A DNA stretch of 13,788 nt from Deltaproteobacteria bacterium. GTDB lineage: Bacteria; Desulfobacterota; DSM-4660; Desulfatiglandales; HGW-15. The translations under genes were made by a program, and so were the position numbers. A model generated the notes under the pieces. It was given only the letters and a program-made list of their open reading frames with translations, ran no database searches and was not told where the DNA came from. How positions within the stretch are numbered: position 1 is the first letter of the stretch; every line of letters begins with the position of its first letter. The DNA is taken from contig CP070840.1 in the NCBI GenBank assembly GCA_020342025.1, positions 2,714,108-2,727,895 on the forward strand, read 5' to 3'. Of this stretch, positions 1-6,879 are shown one piece after another.

Positions 1-523
1 CGTGCAGGATCCCTCCCTCTTCTCGCGGTTTGGGGAAATGGAGTTTGACCGGATCGCTCAGCCTGGAACCCATCCGTTTAAGAGCAACACCTAGGGAAAG
101 GTGGGCGGCTACAGGCGCGAAGACCTCCCGTCCATGAAAAGTATGGCTGATAGAAGGCAGGAAATACTTTTTTTCAGTGAGATGAATAATCTCTGCCCCT
201 TCATAGTCCTCCATGAGGGGCCAGAAAATACCGTTGTCAGGTCCAACAAAAAAATGCCTGTCCGCTTCCAATCCGATGAGGCGCCTTTCGCTCCCCACAC
301 CCGGGTCCACAACGGCCACGTGCACGGTTCCTTTCGGGAAAAAGGAGAAGGTCTCATGAAGGAGGCCCGCCGCCTGAATGATGGAGCCGGCTCTGACCTG
401 GTGACTGATGTCCACAACCTGGGCTCGTGGATTAATGGTGAGGATGACCCCTTTCATCATCGCCACATAGGGATCGTTGAGGCCGAAATCCGTCGTCAGA
501 GTAATAATGCCAGTGGCGTTCAT
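1..523 (-). CDS. SAM hydroxide adenosyltransferase (DUF62 family), 3' end cut by window edge
   Basis: This is the N-terminal 174 residues of a DUF62 protein, a family that hydrolyses S-adenosylmethionine to adenosine and methionine and is related to SAM-dependent fluorinases and chlorinases. Visible family motifs are TTDFG (residues 10-14), VVDPGVGSERR (71-81), GPDNG (94-98) and HTFHGREVFAPVAAHL (127-142). The Asp-Arg-His triad described for this family fits D73, R80 and H130. The conserved blocks argue for the hydrolase branch rather than a true halogenase, but the C-terminal domain is outside the window. The ATG at 523 has an AGGA ribosome site 7 nt upstream. It overlaps the TGA of the upstream sirtuin by 4 bp (ATGA), so the two are very likely one transcript with coupled translation. 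The protein is presumably cytoplasmic, as no signal peptide is seen. The longer open frames on the opposite strand here are shadows. Confidence 0.9.
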   Translation of the reverse strand, partial: MNATGIITLTTDFGLNDPYVAMMKGVILTINPRAQVVDISHQVRAGSIIQAAGLLHETFSFFPKGTVHVAVVDPGVGSERRLIGLEADRHFFVGPDNGIFWPLMEDYEGAEIIHLTEKKYFLPSISHTFHGREVFAPVAAHLSLGVALKRMGSRLSDPVKLHFPKPREEGGILH

Positions 524-1269
524 GGCCAGTTCCTCAGAAGCTTTGGAACCAGGTCGCCCGCCTTACCCAGGATGCTAAAGTCCATGAAATGGGAATGAGG
601 GGTCTTTTCCAGATTGATTTCCGCCAAGGTTGCCCCTCCCGACTTGGCCTCCAAGGGGAGAGATGCGGCAGGCTGAACGAGCGATGATGTTCCAATAACC
701 AACATGACCTGGCAATCCCGAGATGCCGTAATGGCCTGATGGAGAAGCGTCGCATCCAGGGCCTCTCCAAACCAGACCACATGGGGACGCAGCAGACCGC
801 CACATTCTTGGCATTTTGGCAGAGGTCCCAGAGGGGACGAACGATCTATGGTCATTTCTTGGCATTCGGTGCAACGGACCTTCCAAAGGTTTCCGTGAAT
901 TTCCAGCACGTTTTTACTCCCAGCGAGCAAGTGAAGTCCGTCCACGTTCTGCGTTATCAGGGTAAAATGAGGAACCTTTGATTCGAGATCTGCAAGGGCC
1001 TTGTGGGCCGCATTATAGGTCAATTGAGCAATAAGCTCCCGCCGCCAGTTGTAGAACTCCCAGACGAGTTTCGGGTCCCTGGAGAACGCCTCGGGCGTGG
1101 CAAGTTCGGTGGCATTATAGTTCCGCCACAGGCCATCTGCCCCTCTGAACGTGGGCACGCCACTTTCCGCCGAGATCCCGGCCCCGGTGAGCACGGTGAT
1201 CCTCTCGGAATGTCTCAGGATCCTCTTCAATGCCTCTATCTTCTCTTGCATAGCCCCCAAGCTAGTCAA
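520..1269 (-). CDS. cobB: NAD-dependent protein deacylase, sirtuin (SIR2/CobB family)
   Basis: A complete 249-residue sirtuin that removes acyl groups from lysine, consuming NAD+ and giving nicotinamide and O-acyl-ADP-ribose. The NAD fold shows GAGISAESG (29-37) followed by F41-R42, TQNVDGLH (106-113), the catalytic His in EIHGN (H125), and GTSSLVQPA (193-201). The zinc site is complete: C133, C136, C153 and C156. Y73 and R76 form the Y-x-x-R pair that marks class III sirtuins (SIRT5, E. coli CobB), which accept succinyl or malonyl as well as acetyl lysine. The assigned start is TTG, because GAGG lies 7 nt upstream of it. The in-frame ATG at 1251 (MQEKIEALKR) has only a badly spaced G run and is the alternative, giving 243 residues. 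The gene overlaps the SAM hydrolase downstream by 4 bp and is divergent from folD. The symbol is by family, not by proven orthology. Confidence 0.92.
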   Translation of the reverse strand: MTSLGAMQEKIEALKRILRHSERITVLTGAGISAESGVPTFRGADGLWRNYNATELATPEAFSRDPKLVWEFYNWRRELIAQLTYNAAHKALADLESKVPHFTLITQNVDGLHLLAGSKNVLEIHGNLWKVRCTECQEMTIDRSSPLGPLPKCQECGGLLRPHVVWFGEALDATLLHQAITASRDCQVMLVIGTSSLVQPAASLPLEAKSGGATLAEINLEKTPHSHFMDFSILGKAGDLVPKLLRNWP

Positions 1270-1338
1270 GAAACTTCCTCAAGTCAAGAAGAGCCAAGGA
1301 TCCTGGGCAGGCAGTGAGAAAATGACTTCAAATACGAC

Positions 1339-1366
1339 TTGCAAAATTCTCATCAGGTTATATAAT
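1339..1366 (+). promoter_or_regulatory. Candidate sigma-70 promoter for folD
   Basis: A perfect TATAAT (1361-1366) sits 16 bp downstream of TTGCAA (1339-1344, 4 of 6 matches to TTGACA) in the divergent gap between the sirtuin and folD. A start near 1373 would leave a leader of about 110 nt, which includes a small TTGCC/GGCAA hairpin at 1394-1407. The ATAT core is nearly symmetrical, so it may also serve the minus-strand sirtuin pair, but no good -35 box is seen in that direction. Confidence 0.5.
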
Positions 1367-1483
1367 CGCCAAGCGCTTTCGGAAAAAAGAGATTTGCCGG
1401 CTGGCAAGGGGTTGTTTCACCCGACCCGGTCATGAAAATCTTCAGCGATGAAACCATACATATTTCAGGAAAGGAGATTGAAG

Positions 1484-2392
1484 ATGAGTGCAAAATTGAT
1501 CAAAGGCACCGAGATCCGAGAGGAGATCTTGGCAGAAATCAAGGCAGAGGTGGACAAAATAAAAGAGGAGCATGGGGCTGTGCCCGGATTGGTCACGATC
1601 CTCGTGGGGGAGGATCCTGCCTCCATCTCCTACGTTACGGGTAAGATAAAGACAGCGAAAAGCCTGGGTTTCAAGGAGCTACAAGATAGCCAACAGGAGA
1701 CCATCTCAGAAGAGGAATTATTGGCCCTGGTCGCCAAGTACAATAAAGATGATTCCATACATGGGATCCTGGTACAATTGCCGCTCCCAAAACATATTGA
1801 TGAGAAAAAGGTCCTCAATGCCATTGACCCGGACAAAGACGTGGATGGATTTCATCCAGTCAATGTGGGGCGGCTCATGATTGGAGGCTCTGAGGTCAAG
1901 TTTCCACCGTGTACACCCGCGGGGATCCAAGAGATGATTGTTCGCGCTGGCGTGGAGACGAGCGGGGCAGAGGTGGTGGTCGTGGGGCGATCGAATATCG
2001 TGGGCAAACCTATCGCCAACATGATGTTGCAGAAGGCAAAGGGTGCTAACGCCACAGTCACCGTGGTTCACACGCGGACTAAGGATCTGGCTTTCCATTG
2101 CAAGCGTGCGGATATCTTGATCGTTGCGGCGGGTGTTCCAGGTCTGGTTAAGCCGGAATGGATTAAACCGGGAGCATGTGTCATCGATGTGGGGGTTAAT
2201 CGGGTCGGAGAAAAGATCAGTGAAAAGACGGGCAAGAAGGTGGCCATCCTAAAGGGCGATGTGGACTTTGATGCCGCGAAGGAGATTGCTGGGTTTATTA
2301 CACCCGTGCCAGGGGGAGTGGGTCCCATGACCATCACCATGCTCATGAAAAATACGCTCAATTCCCTGAAATTTCATCTGGGGATCGCCTGA
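1484..2392 (+). CDS. folD: Bifunctional methylenetetrahydrofolate dehydrogenase / methenyltetrahydrofolate cyclohydrolase
   Basis: A 302-residue FolD interconverting 5,10-methylene-, 5,10-methenyl- and 10-formyl-tetrahydrofolate in the cytoplasm. It supplies one-carbon units for purines, fMet and, in acetogenic or syntrophic anaerobes, the Wood-Ljungdahl methyl branch. All catalytic residues known from E. coli FolD fall at the same numbers: Y50 and K54 (YVTGK), Q98 (GILVQLPLP) and D121 (DVDGFHP). The nucleotide-binding domain shows PPCTPAG (141-147) and VVGRSNIVGKP (166-176), and the C-terminal signature PVPGGVGPMT is at 274-283. The start is the ATG at 1484, with AAGGAG 7 nt upstream. An in-frame ATG 36 nt earlier adds 12 residues not typical of the family and is rejected. 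The gene appears monocistronic, between its own promoter and a strong terminator. At 302 residues it is slightly longer than the E. coli enzyme. Confidence 0.97.
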   Translation: MSAKLIKGTEIREEILAEIKAEVDKIKEEHGAVPGLVTILVGEDPASISYVTGKIKTAKSLGFKELQDSQQETISEEELLALVAKYNKDDSIHGILVQLPLPKHIDEKKVLNAIDPDKDVDGFHPVNVGRLMIGGSEVKFPPCTPAGIQEMIVRAGVETSGAEVVVVGRSNIVGKPIANMMLQKAKGANATVTVVHTRTKDLAFHCKRADILIVAAGVPGLVKPEWIKPGACVIDVGVNRVGEKISEKTGKKVAILKGDVDFDAAKEIAGFITPVPGGVGPMTITMLMKNTLNSLKFHLGIA

Positions 2393-2423
2393 TATTCCCA
2401 TCAACCCCGAATAAGACAGCAAG

Positions 2424-2466
2424 AGAAGGGGTTGAGTCCCTGAGGACTCAACCCCTTCTTGTCTTT
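2424..2466 (+). terminator. Rho-independent terminator of folD
   Basis: A perfect 16-bp stem (left arm 2424-2439, right arm 2444-2459) closes a CTGA loop 32 bp after the folD stop and is followed by a modest T-rich stretch (TGTCTTT). The stem is unusually long and exact. The T tract is broken by G and C, so readthrough control rather than full termination is possible. Confidence 0.8.
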
Positions 2467-2531
2467 GCCGGGATTAGCGCTCCAAAGATTTTCTTTGACT
2501 TTGAACCTGTTTTTTTTTATGTATTTGTTAT

Positions 2532-2559
2532 TTAACCACATTTCCTTACTTATTATAGT
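2532..2559 (+). promoter_or_regulatory. Candidate distal promoter upstream of livK
   Basis: TTAACC (2532-2537, 4 of 6 to consensus) and TATAGT (2554-2559, 5 of 6) are 16 bp apart in the most AT-rich part of the gap. It would give a leader of about 275 nt for livK. Seen by eye only. Confidence 0.25.
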
Positions 2560-2776
2560 ATCCCCTATTTGCCCAAAAGAGAATATGTGAGCGGATAGCA
2601 TTTTGAATCTCCTTAAAGATTTATCCTGAAATAGAGGGGGTTTCTTTTACCCCTTCCAGATAACCAAAGAAAAGCGCACAAATTCATACTTGAATTTTTG
2701 ATGTGAAATGTCCGGTCCAATTCATTTGTTCATTGAAAGGAGGGATCAAGAGGCACTGCGTTCTTTGAGGCAATAT

Positions 2777-2805
2777 TTGGCAAGGGGAGTTAACGAGGCT
2801 TTCAT
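2777..2805 (+). promoter_or_regulatory. Candidate proximal promoter of livK
   Basis: TTGGCA (2777-2782, 5 of 6) lies 17 bp before TTTCAT (2800-2805, 4 of 6). A start near 2812 leaves a short leader that contains the AGGAGG ribosome site. The spacing is ideal but the -10 box is weak. Confidence 0.3.
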
Positions 2806-2840
2806 AAGATGCGAACCTTAAACCAAAGGAGGAGCAAAAA

Positions 2841-4088
2841 ATGAAAAACCGTAAAATTTTTGTGCAAGGAAGCGTCTTACTTTTGGCCTCTCTGTTTATT
2901 GTGGGGGCATTGGTATCCGTTGCCCTTTGTGCGGACAAGATCAAGGTGGGTTTGCCTATTTCACTCACCGGTAAATACGACGTGCTGGGGACGAGGAACT
3001 ATCAAGGGGCCAAGCTGTGGGAGGAATGGGTCAACGAACAGGGTGGCGTGCATGTGAAAGAGGCAGGCTTAAAACTTCCTGTGGAAGTGGTCAAGTATGA
3101 CACGAAGAGCGACAAGGACACCACCATCAAGCTGACGGAGAAGCTCATTAACGAGGACCAGGTCCATTTTTTATTGGGACCCTATGGGAGTTCTTTGACC
3201 CTGGCCTCAGCGGCCATCACGGAGAAATATGGCAAGCTCATGTTCTCCCATTCCGGGGCATCGGACAAGATCTGGGCACAGGGCTATAAATACGTCATAG
3301 GCGTGTTAACCCCCTCCTCCTACTATTACAAGAGTACCATGGAGATGCTGACCGCTTTAAAACCGCCCGTCAAGACCCTCGCCCTGATCACGGAGGATAA
3401 TCCCTTTAACCTCTCCATCCGGACGGGTATCCAGAGATGGGCCAAGGAACTGGGCTTGGAGGTGGTCTTTGATGAAGTCTATCCCACCCCACCCACCGAT
3501 CTCTCTCCCATTTTAAGCAAAGTGAAGAGATTGTCGCCTGATGCGATTCTGGCCAGTTGCCACTTCAAGGACGGGGCTCTGTTGGCCAGACAGGCGGCCG
3601 AACTGAGGGTTTATACCAAGTTTTTCGCCTTGGGTTCTGCACCTTCTACGACCGAGTGGTGGACTGCTGTGGGCCCCAAAGGGGCGCGTTACACGGTGGC
3701 CACCTCCCAATGGGAACCCATAGATGCCCCAGATCCGGCAAGGTTCCCAAACTGGTATGGTCCCAGGATGACGGCCAATGAGTTCAATTCATGGTATAAA
3801 AAACGCTGGGGGAAGCCCACCGATTTTCGAGGAACCCAGGCCTTTGCCGCAGGTCTCGTCTTGCAGTGGGGCATTGAGAAGGCCGGAAGTCTGAATACGG
3901 ATAAGGTGAGGGCTGCCTTGAATAAGATGGATATTATGACTTTTTATGGGCGTTCCATGATAGACGCCGCCACGGGGATCCAGGTGGGTCATGGCATGGT
4001 CGCGGCTCAGTGGCAAGCGGGGAAGAAGCTTGTGGTGGGTCCCGCAGACCTTGCCGTCGCAGATATCGTCTATCCTATACCAAAATAA
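2841..4088 (+). CDS. livK: ABC transporter periplasmic substrate-binding protein, branched-chain amino acid (LivK) type
   Basis: A 415-residue type I periplasmic binding protein that captures the substrate for the adjacent LivHMGF importer. Residues 1-31 are a signal peptide: MKNRK, a hydrophobic core VLLLASLFIVGALVSVAL, then CA before the mature start near ADKIKVGLPISLTG. The family opening motif (GLPISLTGKY, 37-46) is followed by LLGPYGSS and by the alternating Rossmann-like pattern of this fold. The VALC stretch resembles a lipobox, but Leu at -1 makes signal peptidase I cleavage more likely. The start has AAAGGAGG about 7 nt upstream. The gene leads a plus-strand run with livH and livM, with a GC hairpin after its stop. 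Homologues near acyl-CoA ligases can bind carboxylic acids or amides rather than leucine, so the substrate is open. Confidence 0.92.
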   Translation: MKNRKIFVQGSVLLLASLFIVGALVSVALCADKIKVGLPISLTGKYDVLGTRNYQGAKLWEEWVNEQGGVHVKEAGLKLPVEVVKYDTKSDKDTTIKLTEKLINEDQVHFLLGPYGSSLTLASAAITEKYGKLMFSHSGASDKIWAQGYKYVIGVLTPSSYYYKSTMEMLTALKPPVKTLALITEDNPFNLSIRTGIQRWAKELGLEVVFDEVYPTPPTDLSPILSKVKRLSPDAILASCHFKDGALLARQAAELRVYTKFFALGSAPSTTEWWTAVGPKGARYTVATSQWEPIDAPDPARFPNWYGPRMTANEFNSWYKKRWGKPTDFRGTQAFAAGLVLQWGIEKAGSLNTDKVRAALNKMDIMTFYGRSMIDAATGIQVGHGMVAAQWQAGKKLVVGPADLAVADIVYPIPK

Positions 4089-4119
4089 CGTTACATATCC
4101 AGTACCTTGGTGCGTAGAG

Positions 4120-4148
4120 GGAGGGGAGGCAAAACCTCCCCTCCTGGT
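4120..4148 (+). terminator. Intercistronic hairpin between livK and livH (attenuator or mRNA stabiliser)
   Basis: A perfect 10-bp GC-rich stem (4120-4129 with 4135-4144), loop CAAAA, is followed by TGGTTTT. It stands 31 bp after the livK stop and 28 bp before livH. This is the usual site where partial termination or 3'-end protection makes the binding protein more abundant than the membrane subunits. The T run is short, so partial termination is the likelier reading. Confidence 0.6.
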
Positions 4149-4172
4149 TTTGATAAGGAAAAGGATTCTCTG

Positions 4173-5057
4173 ATGATCGATCTTCTGGGACTCATAGAGA
4201 CGACTGTTAACGGCCTTCTTATCGGAGGTGTATATGGCCTTGCAGCCCTGGGTCTGAGCCTGATTTGGGGTGTGATGAAGGTGGTCAACCTGGCCCACGG
4301 GGTGTTTATTATGCTGGGAGCCTACCTGGGTTACGGCATCTTTTACGTTTTGGGTCTCCATCCCCTGTTCGCCATGTTCCTGGCCATCCCCATAGGCGTG
4401 GGGGTTGGCATTGTCCTCTACCGGTATTTGATCAACCGCATCTTGGAGGTGGCGACAAACGAACTGGAACAGGAGATGATGTGTCTGCTTTTTACCTTCG
4501 GCCTCTCCATGATGATCTACGGAGCCGCCCTAAATATCTGGGGGTCCGACCTTAGGGGGGTCCCCACCCTCATGCCCACCATTTTCCTGGGAGACATTGC
4601 CATTCCCTCCTCTCGCTTCATCGCATTCATGTCTGCATTGGTCCTTGGTGGGCTTCTATATTTTTTCTTAAAGAAAACATTTATCGGGAAGGCCATAAGG
4701 GCGGTTACCCAGAATCGCAACTATGTGATGCTGGACGGCATTGATCCAGTCAAAATATTTCAGTTTTCCTTTAGCATTGGGCTCACCTACGCCCTGATGG
4801 CCGGTGTGGTCATATCTCTGACCTATCCAGTCACGCCCATCATGGGCGTGTACTATCTCCTGAAGTGTTTTACTGTGGTTGTACTGGGGGGCCTGGGGAA
4901 TCCCTTTGGGGCCTTTTTGGGTGGGCTGATCCTGGGCTTGGCGGAGAGCTATACCTCCCTTTTTGCCACCTACGCCCTATCTCCTGCGGTGGCCTTTATT
5001 ACACTCCTGCTCATCCTCATATTCCGACCCGGGGGCATACTGGGGACATTGAGATAG
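4173..5057 (+). CDS. livH: ABC transporter permease, LivH type
   Basis: A 294-residue inner-membrane permease of the branched-chain amino acid family, pairing with LivM to form the channel. It carries the LivH opening block IGGVYGLAALGLSLIWGV (17-34) followed by MKVVNLAHG (35-43), then about eight hydrophobic helices. The cytoplasmic EAA-like coupling loop is at about 172-194 (GKAIRAVTQNRNYVMLDGID), where it meets an ATPase. The end RPGGILG (285-291) is typical. The ATG at 4173 is chosen because AGGA lies 7 nt upstream. The open frame extends 66 nt further up, but that part passes through the intercistronic hairpin and is not protein-like. In the coupling loop, NYVMLD replaces the more usual Ala-rich stretch, which may be a substrate-class difference. 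livM starts 2 nt after the stop. Confidence 0.95.
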   Translation: MIDLLGLIETTVNGLLIGGVYGLAALGLSLIWGVMKVVNLAHGVFIMLGAYLGYGIFYVLGLHPLFAMFLAIPIGVGVGIVLYRYLINRILEVATNELEQEMMCLLFTFGLSMMIYGAALNIWGSDLRGVPTLMPTIFLGDIAIPSSRFIAFMSALVLGGLLYFFLKKTFIGKAIRAVTQNRNYVMLDGIDPVKIFQFSFSIGLTYALMAGVVISLTYPVTPIMGVYYLLKCFTVVVLGGLGNPFGAFLGGLILGLAESYTSLFATYALSPAVAFITLLLILIFRPGGILGTLR

Positions 5058-5059
5058 AA

Positions 5060-6004
5060 ATGAACCTTAAAAACAGAATATGGTGGGGGCTGATCTTCCT
5101 GGCTTGTGTCTCTTTTTTCGCCTGGGCGCCCCATAGTGGCTTCAAAACCACCACCTATTTTTTCCTGATGATCAAGTATATCTGTCTGGCCATGAGCTTC
5201 AACCTTATCGCCGGATATGTGGGGTATATCAGCTTCGGGCATGTGGCCTTTTACGGCATCGGTGGCTATGTGGCCGCCATATTGGCCTCCAAGACAGGCC
5301 TTGGGGCATTCTCTTATTTATGTCTCTTAGCCGGAGGCCTCGGGGCGGCGGTCGCAGGCTATCTTTTGGGTCGGGTCCTTTTAAGACTCAGGGGGGCCTA
5401 TTTTGCCATTGCCACGATCGCCTGCAACGAAGCCCTCAGGGTCATCATGTTCAATCTGCCAGAAGAATTCAGTGGCGGGTCATTTGGCATCCCGCTACCC
5501 GCCATCAGGAACTCCATGGCAGCCTATTATCTCATGCTTGCTGTCACTTCTGGGTCTGTCATTATGATCTACTATCTTGTGAGATCAAAATTTGGTGTGA
5601 CCCTGAAGGCCATCAGGGAGGACGAGGATGCGGCTATGGCCATGGGGATCAATGCTCCGAAATACAAGGCTCGCGCCTTTTCCCTGAGCACGTTTATGAT
5701 GGGGATGGCCGGGGCCATTGATCTTATGTTTATTGGCTATATCTATCCGGAAGCGGCCTTTTTTATCGAGATCAATGTGGAAATGATTGCCATGACCATG
5801 TTGGGGGGGATTGGGACGATCCTGGGTCCTATCATTGGGTCTGTTATCCTTTTCATTATAGCGGATTTTATCTGGGCACGTTGGCCCCTTTCCCATCTCA
5901 TTTTGTTGGGGTTCGTTTTAGGGTTATTGGTGATGTTTATGCGGCGTGGAATTCTGGGTTTGGCGGAAGACAAGATCCCGGCTCTAAGGGGGAGAATCAA
6001 ATAG
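5060..6004 (+). CDS. livM: ABC transporter permease, LivM type
   Basis: A 314-residue inner-membrane permease, partner of LivH. Features are an N-terminal anchor (8-24), the LivM signature LAMSFNLIAGYVGYISFGH (43-61), RGAYFAIATIA (111-121) and the coupling loop LKAIREDEDAAMAMGIN (182-198). The conserved GGIGTILGPIIG (249-260) is followed by two final helices. The ATG lies 2 nt after the livH stop with only a weak GAGATAG ribosome site, so it is probably coupled to livH translation. A much longer open frame extends back into livH in another frame and is not used. The length is normal for the family. After the stop the next genes (livF, livG) are on the other strand, which separates the permeases from their ATPases. 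Confidence 0.94.
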   Translation: MNLKNRIWWGLIFLACVSFFAWAPHSGFKTTTYFFLMIKYICLAMSFNLIAGYVGYISFGHVAFYGIGGYVAAILASKTGLGAFSYLCLLAGGLGAAVAGYLLGRVLLRLRGAYFAIATIACNEALRVIMFNLPEEFSGGSFGIPLPAIRNSMAAYYLMLAVTSGSVIMIYYLVRSKFGVTLKAIREDEDAAMAMGINAPKYKARAFSLSTFMMGMAGAIDLMFIGYIYPEAAFFIEINVEMIAMTMLGGIGTILGPIIGSVILFIIADFIWARWPLSHLILLGFVLGLLVMFMRRGILGLAEDKIPALRGRIK

Positions 6005-6050
6005 GCGGCGAATCAGAAATCTTTAGGGGCTTGCGTGTATCTGTTAGCCC

Positions 6051-6144
6051 CATGGAGTCATGGAGTGTTGGCGTACTGGAAATTAAAAATGAATTGCGCT
6101 TTCTTCCATCTTAGGCCATTACTCCAAGACTCCATGACTCCAAT
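6051..6144. repeat. Long imperfect inverted repeat built from 8-bp NNTGGAGT units
   Basis: Between the converging livM and livF ends, positions 6053-6079 and 6116-6142 are inverted copies matching at 24 of 27 bases by my hand alignment, including a perfect 14-bp block (TGGAGTCATGGAGT). The spacer is 36 nt. Each arm is itself a tandem of octamers: CATGGAGT twice and GTTGGCGT on the left; ATTGGAGT, CATGGAGT and CTTGGAGT on the right, read on the minus strand. It may be a dispersed extragenic palindrome that also ends both transcripts. No gene lies inside. Confidence 0.75.
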
Positions 6145-6145
6145 G

Positions 6146-6164
6146 GGAGCGCAGCCCCCGCTCC
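6146..6164 (-). terminator. Weak hairpin after livF
   Basis: Directly after the livF stop on the minus strand, GGAGCG pairs with CGCTCC (6 bp, 7-nt loop). No T tract follows. It may act together with the neighbouring inverted repeat rather than alone. Confidence 0.3.
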
Positions 6165-6875
6165 TTACCAATTGATCCAAGGTGTAACGGCCTCTCGAAG
6201 GTTAATCTCTTCCGTGGTCCCTTCAAATGCAACGCGCCCAAATTCTAACACATAGACATAGTCTGTGATCCCAAGGGCCTTTTTCACATTCTGCTCTACC
6301 ATCAAGAGGGTCCGTTTTTCCTTTTTTAGCTTGCCTATTTCCTCAAATATGAGGTTGCTCACCAGGGGCGCCAGCCCAGCCGTCGGCTCATCAAAGAGTA
6401 TGATCTGGGGATCAATCATCAAAGCCTTTCCGATCTCCAACATCCTCTGTTCACCACCACTGAGGTTACCCGCATACACCTTTTGCCTTTCAAGAAGGGA
6501 AGGGTATTTCTGATAGATGTTTTCAATGCACTGTTTGACCCTGCGCTTGTCCTTTTTAAAAAGCCAGGCACCCAAATCCAGGTTTTCCTGCACGGTTAAG
6601 AAGGGGAAGATGCCGCGATCCTGCATAATGAAGACCATTCCTTTCAGTGGCATATGGAAGGGACTTTGTCCGGCGATATTGCTCTCATCCAACAGGATTT
6701 TTCCATTCATCGGTTTGAGGAATCCGAATGCGGTCTTCAATACGGTGGATTTTCCGGCACCGTTGGGGCCGATGATAGTGGTGATTCTCTCTTCACGGGC
6801 TTGAAGAGAGACATCTTGCAGCACCATGAGATCCTGATAATATCCTACCGTGATATTTTGCAACTCCAAAAACAC
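6165..6875 (-). CDS. livF: ABC transporter ATP-binding protein, LivF type
   Basis: A 236-residue ATPase subunit that, with LivG, powers the LivHM channel from the cytoplasmic face. Walker A is GPNGAGKST (36-44), the Q-loop Gln is Q85, the signature is LSGGEQRMLEIGKAL (138-152), Walker B is IILFDEPTAG (158-167), and the family MVEQN stands at the H-loop position (192-196). The start is GTG at 6875, 4 nt after the livG stop, with GGGAGAG 7 nt upstream, and the product then begins MFLELQNITVGYY as LivF proteins do. An ATG at 6914 would add 13 atypical residues and overlap livG by 35 bp without a ribosome site. The Q-loop reads MQDRG where QGR is more common. livG and livF form a minus-strand pair facing livM. 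Confidence 0.93.
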   Translation of the reverse strand: MFLELQNITVGYYQDLMVLQDVSLQAREERITTIIGPNGAGKSTVLKTAFGFLKPMNGKILLDESNIAGQSPFHMPLKGMVFIMQDRGIFPFLTVQENLDLGAWLFKKDKRRVKQCIENIYQKYPSLLERQKVYAGNLSGGEQRMLEIGKALMIDPQIILFDEPTAGLAPLVSNLIFEEIGKLKKEKRTLLMVEQNVKKALGITDYVYVLEFGRVAFEGTTEEINLREAVTPWINW

Positions 6876-6879
6876 AGGA

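Larger units (their letters stand above)
2393..2840. other. Gene-free gap between folD and livK (448 bp)
   Basis: After the folD terminator the gap is AT-rich and has no convincing gene. It holds two candidate promoters on the plus strand (listed separately). It also holds a short G/C-run pairing near 2635-2654 and a 37-codon plus-strand frame at 2708-2821 that lacks a clear ribosome site. The AAAGGAGG before livK is near the consensus with good spacing. Open frames on the minus strand here cross the terminator or the livK start and look like chance. Confidence 0.6.

Noticed and set aside
101..598. 165-codon open frame on the plus strand
   Set aside because: It is antisense to the SAM hydrolase and sirtuin end, has no family features, and the minus strand carries clear conserved motifs.
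1448..1483. Upstream in-frame ATG extending folD by 12 residues
   Set aside because: The ATG at 1484 has AAGGAG at ideal spacing, and its product aligns residue for residue with E. coli FolD catalytic positions.
2777..2800. Sigma-54 type -24/-12 site upstream of livK
   Set aside because: TGGCA is present but no TTGC-type -12 element stands at the right distance.
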